Shown piece after piece: positions 4,206 through 6,613 of a stretch of DNA of 6,613 bases (the first letter of the stretch is position 1; the number at the start of each line of letters is the position of its first letter). A model generated the notes under the pieces. That model ran no database searches. It saw only the letters and a program-made list of their open reading frames with translations, and was not told the origin of the DNA. The position numbers and the translations under genes are program-made. Source of the stretch: Azophilus sp964348115 (GTDB lineage Bacteria > Pseudomonadota > Gammaproteobacteria > Pseudomonadales > Azotimanducaceae); the NCBI GenBank assembly GCA_964348115.1, contig CAYGBY010000204.1, forward strand, positions 1 to 6,613, read 5' to 3'.

Positions 4206-6467
4206 ATGGTTGGAATGAAACATTGGACTCTGTGGATGGGTCTGGGGCTGCTGGCTGCCTGCGGCGCGGCGGAGGATTCGACCCTGAGCCCTGAAGCGCA
4301 ACCGGAACCTTTGCCTGAGGCGGCTGCCGGGCCCGAGGGCGCGGCCAGCCTGCAGCGATTGGAGCGGATCGCCAGCGCCGGACCCATTGCCCATCTGCCG
4401 GTTTGGCGTGACATCAGGGCGGATGACGTGGCGCCAGGGGTGGGTCTGCTGCTGCGCGAGACGGAGCAGGCATTCGCCGCCCTGGAGGCGGATGCGCAGC
4501 CCTCCTGGGCCGGCCTGATGACACCCTTGGAGCGTCTGGAGCAGCGTCTGCAGCATGTCATGGGCGCGGTGAATCATCTCATGGGCGTGAAGTACTCCGA
4601 CGAACTAAGGGCGGCCCGGGATGCCGTGCGCCCAGACTACGTGAAGCTCATCAACCGCATGGGCCAAAGCCAAGCCATCTACGACACCATGGTCGCGCTG
4701 CGCGACGGGGAGGCGTTTGCAGCCTTGGGCGGCGCCCAGCAGCGCGTCCTGACAGAGGCCATTCGCGCCATGCGGCGGGCCGGCGTTCACCTGGACGAAC
4801 AGGCCAAGGCCCGCTATCGGGAGATTCAGCAGCGGCTGGCCAAACTCGGCGATGACTTCAGCGCCAATCTGCTGCGGCAGGAAGAAGCCACGCGCATCAA
4901 GGTGCATGATCGGCAACGCCTCGCCGGGGTGCCCAAGCCGGTGCTGGGGCTCGCCGTCAAACAGGCCCAAAAAGACGGCGCAGCGGATGCCGGAGACGCC
5001 GGTCCTTGGCATTTCGTCGTGAACGGGCCCAACTACGTGGCGGTTCTGCAGCAGGGGGAGGAACGCGCCCTGCGCGAGGAGTTTTACCGCGCCTACCGCG
5101 CCCGCGGCACGGCGGCGGAATTCGACAACCGCCCCATCGTCGGGGAAATTCTGACGCTGCGCCAGGAACTCGCCACCCTGCTCGGCTTCCCCCACTATGC
5201 AGCCCTCAGCATCGACGCGAAGATGGCTGCGGATGCCGGGGCTGTCTGGACGCTGCTGGACACCTTGGAAACCGCCGCCCGCCCGGCTGCGCAGCGGGAA
5301 TATGAAGACCTCAGGGCCTTCATGCGCGAGCAGGGCGCCGCCGAAGCGGAAGACCCGCAACCTTGGGACATCCCCTTCTGGAGCGAGCGCCTGCAGCAGG
5401 CCCGCTACGGCTACGATGAGGAGCGTCTGCGCGACTACCTGCAAATGCCCTTGGTGTTCGACGGCCTGTTCGCTTTCGTAGAGCGGCTCTACGGCCTCAG
5501 GGTGCGCCGCGCTGCGCCGGACGCCGTGCCGGTCTGGGACGACAGCGTGGAGTTCTTCGAAGTGCTGAACGAAGGCGGGGACATCATCGCCGGCTTCTAC
5601 ATGGACCCCTATGCCCGCCCCGGGGAAAAACGCGGCGGCGCCTGGATGAACACCGTGGTGGACCGCAGCCGCCTGCTGGCCGTGCAGGGCCGCACGTCCT
5701 CCATCCCAGTGGCGCTGTTCGTGATGAACGCCCGGCCTCCCGCTGCGGGTGCGCCGGCGCTGATGTCCCTGGGCGAAGTGCGCACCCTGTTCCACGAATT
5801 CGGCCACGCCATGCAGCATATGTTCACCACCGTGGAGGAGGGCGGCGCTTCCGGGCTGAACTTGGTGGAGTGGGACGCGGTGGAGCTGGCCAGCCAGTTC
5901 AACGAATACTGGATGGACCATTTGCCCTTCCTGCGCGGCCTGACGGCGCACCATGAAACGGGCGAAGCCCTGGACGACGGCACCCTTGGGCGCATCATCG
6001 ACAGCCGCAACTTCATGGCCGGCAACGCCACCCTGCGCCAACTGCAGTTCGCCAAAGTGGACATGAGGCTGCACGAAAGCTACGGCTTGGCGGATGCGCC
6101 CGCCCAGGAAACGCCCTTCGCCATCGAGGACCGCATCGCCAACGCCACCGTTGTGACCCCCCGCCTGGCCGGAGAGACCATGCTGCCGAGCTTCAGCCAT
6201 CTATTCGCCGGCGGCTATGCGGCGGGATACTATTCCTACAAGTGGGCCGAAGTGTTGGCGGCCGACGCCTTCGCCGCCTTCCGCGAAGCGGGCCTGGACG
6301 ACGACGCGGCCGTGCGCCAAGTGGCGCAGCGCTTCCAGGACACCATACTGGGCCTCGGCGGCAGCCTGCCGGCGGCCGATGTTTACCGCAAGTTCCGCGG
6401 CCGGGACGCCCGCCCGGAAGCGCTGCTGCGGGAGCAGGGCCTGCTGGCGGACCCTTCAGCCCCCTAA
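4206..6467 (+). CDS. M3-family zinc metallopeptidase, oligopeptidase A-like, predicted lipoprotein
   Basis: The 753-aa protein belongs to the thimet oligopeptidase/oligopeptidase A family, which cuts short peptides in a deep channel. The zinc site is H530-E-F-G-H534 with Glu531 as catalytic base and Glu560 in VEWDAVE as third ligand, spaced as in E. coli OpdA. The substrate-binding C-terminal block SHLFAGGYAAGYYSYKWAEV starts near residue 664 (His665, Tyr671, Tyr675, Tyr678). Unlike cytosolic OpdA (680 aa), it begins with a short signal and lipobox L-A-A-C with Cys19 (Cys16 from Met4), followed by Gly rather than Asp, which predicts outer-membrane anchoring. An acidic, Pro-rich linker (about residues 22-45) follows. 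The ATG at 4206 is favoured by AGAG seven bases upstream; ATG 4215 also keeps the signal. The last codons lie in a 36-bp direct repeat. Confidence in the family is high; the subfamily and peptide substrates are uncertain. Confidence 0.93.
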   Translation: MVGMKHWTLWMGLGLLAACGAAEDSTLSPEAQPEPLPEAAAGPEGAASLQRLERIASAGPIAHLPVWRDIRADDVAPGVGLLLRETEQAFAALEADAQPSWAGLMTPLERLEQRLQHVMGAVNHLMGVKYSDELRAARDAVRPDYVKLINRMGQSQAIYDTMVALRDGEAFAALGGAQQRVLTEAIRAMRRAGVHLDEQAKARYREIQQRLAKLGDDFSANLLRQEEATRIKVHDRQRLAGVPKPVLGLAVKQAQKDGAADAGDAGPWHFVVNGPNYVAVLQQGEERALREEFYRAYRARGTAAEFDNRPIVGEILTLRQELATLLGFPHYAALSIDAKMAADAGAVWTLLDTLETAARPAAQREYEDLRAFMREQGAAEAEDPQPWDIPFWSERLQQARYGYDEERLRDYLQMPLVFDGLFAFVERLYGLRVRRAAPDAVPVWDDSVEFFEVLNEGGDIIAGFYMDPYARPGEKRGGAWMNTVVDRSRLLAVQGRTSSIPVALFVMNARPPAAGAPALMSLGEVRTLFHEFGHAMQHMFTTVEEGGASGLNLVEWDAVELASQFNEYWMDHLPFLRGLTAHHETGEALDDGTLGRIIDSRNFMAGNATLRQLQFAKVDMRLHESYGLADAPAQETPFAIEDRIANATVVTPRLAGETMLPSFSHLFAGGYAAGYYSYKWAEVLAADAFAAFREAGLDDDAAVRQVAQRFQDTILGLGGSLPAADVYRKFRGRDARPEALLREQGLLADPSAP

Positions 6468-6485
6468 CCCCTTGCCGCCTTGGCG
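6450..6485 (+). repeat. 36-bp imperfect direct repeat, copy A (spans the peptidase stop codon)
   Basis: This segment matches 6523-6558 at 31 of 36 bases; shared blocks are GACCCTTCAG, CCCTAACC and TTGCCGCCTT. It covers the last five residues and the stop of the peptidase, and copy B still reads D-P-S-V-P-stop in its frame. The two copies are 73 bases apart, suggesting a local duplication of the gene end or a short dispersed repeat. Confidence 0.75.
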
Positions 6486-6488
6486 GGG
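6468..6488 (+). terminator. Possible terminator hairpin after the peptidase gene
   Basis: Directly after TAA (6465-6467), CCCC (6468-6471) pairs with GGGG (6485-6488) and GCC (6474-6476) with GGC (6482-6484), with a two-base TT bulge and a five-base loop. It is placed where a terminator would be, but no T tract follows, so it may instead be an RNA-stabilising hairpin. The equivalent part of repeat copy B has lost the pairing. Confidence 0.35.
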
Positions 6489-6522
6489 AACTGGTCGGCT
6501 CCCATATTCATCGGGCAGCAGC

Positions 6523-6558
6523 GACCCTTCAGTTCCCTAACCGTTTGCCGCCTTAGCG
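6523..6558 (+). repeat. 36-bp imperfect direct repeat, copy B
   Basis: This is the second copy of the 6450-6485 segment. It ends three bases before the CTAG and IS terminus at 6562-6566. Differences from copy A are two adjacent bases at two places plus one single change. Confidence 0.75.
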
Positions 6559-6561
6559 CCC

Positions 6562-6604
6562 CTAGGGAACCTCTGAACAAGTCGCGTTCGCCCAGCGCCC
6601 CGCT
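6562..6604 (-). repeat. Right arm of 43-bp perfect inverted repeat, including CTAG
   Basis: It is the exact reverse complement of 123-165. CTAG (6562-6565) is the putative target tetranucleotide and the element terminus starts at 6566. Confidence 0.9.
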
Positions 6605-6613
6605 CTCAGCAGC
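6566..6613. mobile_element. Partial insertion sequence end, IS5-like (right flank)
   Basis: The terminus reads GGAACCTCTGAACAAGTC going rightward from 6566, next to CTAG, and the element runs off the window after 48 bases. By analogy with IS5, the transposase start would lie beyond the window edge. The 43-bp identity with the left flank followed by divergence fits the opposite end of the same IS type, which would place the two elements in direct orientation. Confidence 0.55.

Noticed and set aside
4605..6200. Long minus-strand open frame (531 codons) opposite the peptidase gene
   Set aside because: It is fully antisense to a clear M3 peptidase, has no recognisable domain, is rich in His/Gly/Gln as expected for a GC-rich shadow frame, and has no credible start context.
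6532..6570. 8-bp inverted repeat GTTCCCTA / TAGGGAAC across the right IS junction
   Set aside because: One arm is the IS terminus plus its CTAG and the other is part of repeat copy B; too short to separate from coincidence.

Overview
This is a GC-rich bacterial window with dense, short-spaced genes. The protein families (TesB-type thioesterase, stand-alone CULT protein, M3 oligopeptidase carrying a lipoprotein signal) suggest a Pseudomonadota genome, perhaps gammaproteobacterial. That is inference from family resemblance; no rRNA or marker gene is present to settle it.

Layout. Positions 1-161 look like the end of an insertion sequence, followed by a CTAG at 162-165. A four-gene block then reads leftward on the minus strand from 2810 to 253: an acyl-CoA thioesterase II (TesB-like), a 131-aa stand-alone CULT (cereblon thalidomide-binding) domain protein, a HAD-superfamily hydrolase of the haloacid-dehalogenase type II group, and a 6-pyruvoyl-tetrahydropterin synthase/QueD-family protein with an unusual active-site motif. 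The junctions (3-bp gap, 14-bp overlap, 37-bp gap) indicate one transcript. A 325-bp, relatively AT-rich divergent intergenic region (2811-3135) separates this operon from two rightward genes: an F420-type luciferase-like (LLM) oxidoreductase resembling mycobacterial Rv3520c, and a large M3 zinc metallopeptidase related to oligopeptidase A that carries a lipobox. After the peptidase comes a short imperfect direct repeat, then CTAG and the start of a second insertion-sequence end (6566-6613) running off the window.

The most interesting gene is the CULT protein. It keeps the two CxxC zinc pairs and the three-tryptophan cage plus Phe with the same spacing as the human cereblon drug/degron pocket, but has no Lon or DDB1-binding part. 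The biological role of such bacterial proteins is, to my knowledge, unknown, and its operon partners (thioesterase, HAD hydrolase, pterin enzyme) do not form an obvious textbook pathway.

The non-coding parts also hold structure. A 43-bp perfect inverted repeat brackets the whole gene cluster, with termini resembling IS5 ends next to CTAG, a tetranucleotide that fits the YTAR target of IS5. A 27-bp repeat (25/27) is shared between the tail of the minus-strand operon and the divergent promoter region. A 13-bp perfect inverted repeat lies inside the divergent region. A 36-bp direct repeat (31/36) starts in the last codons of the peptidase gene. No tRNA, rRNA or CRISPR array was seen.
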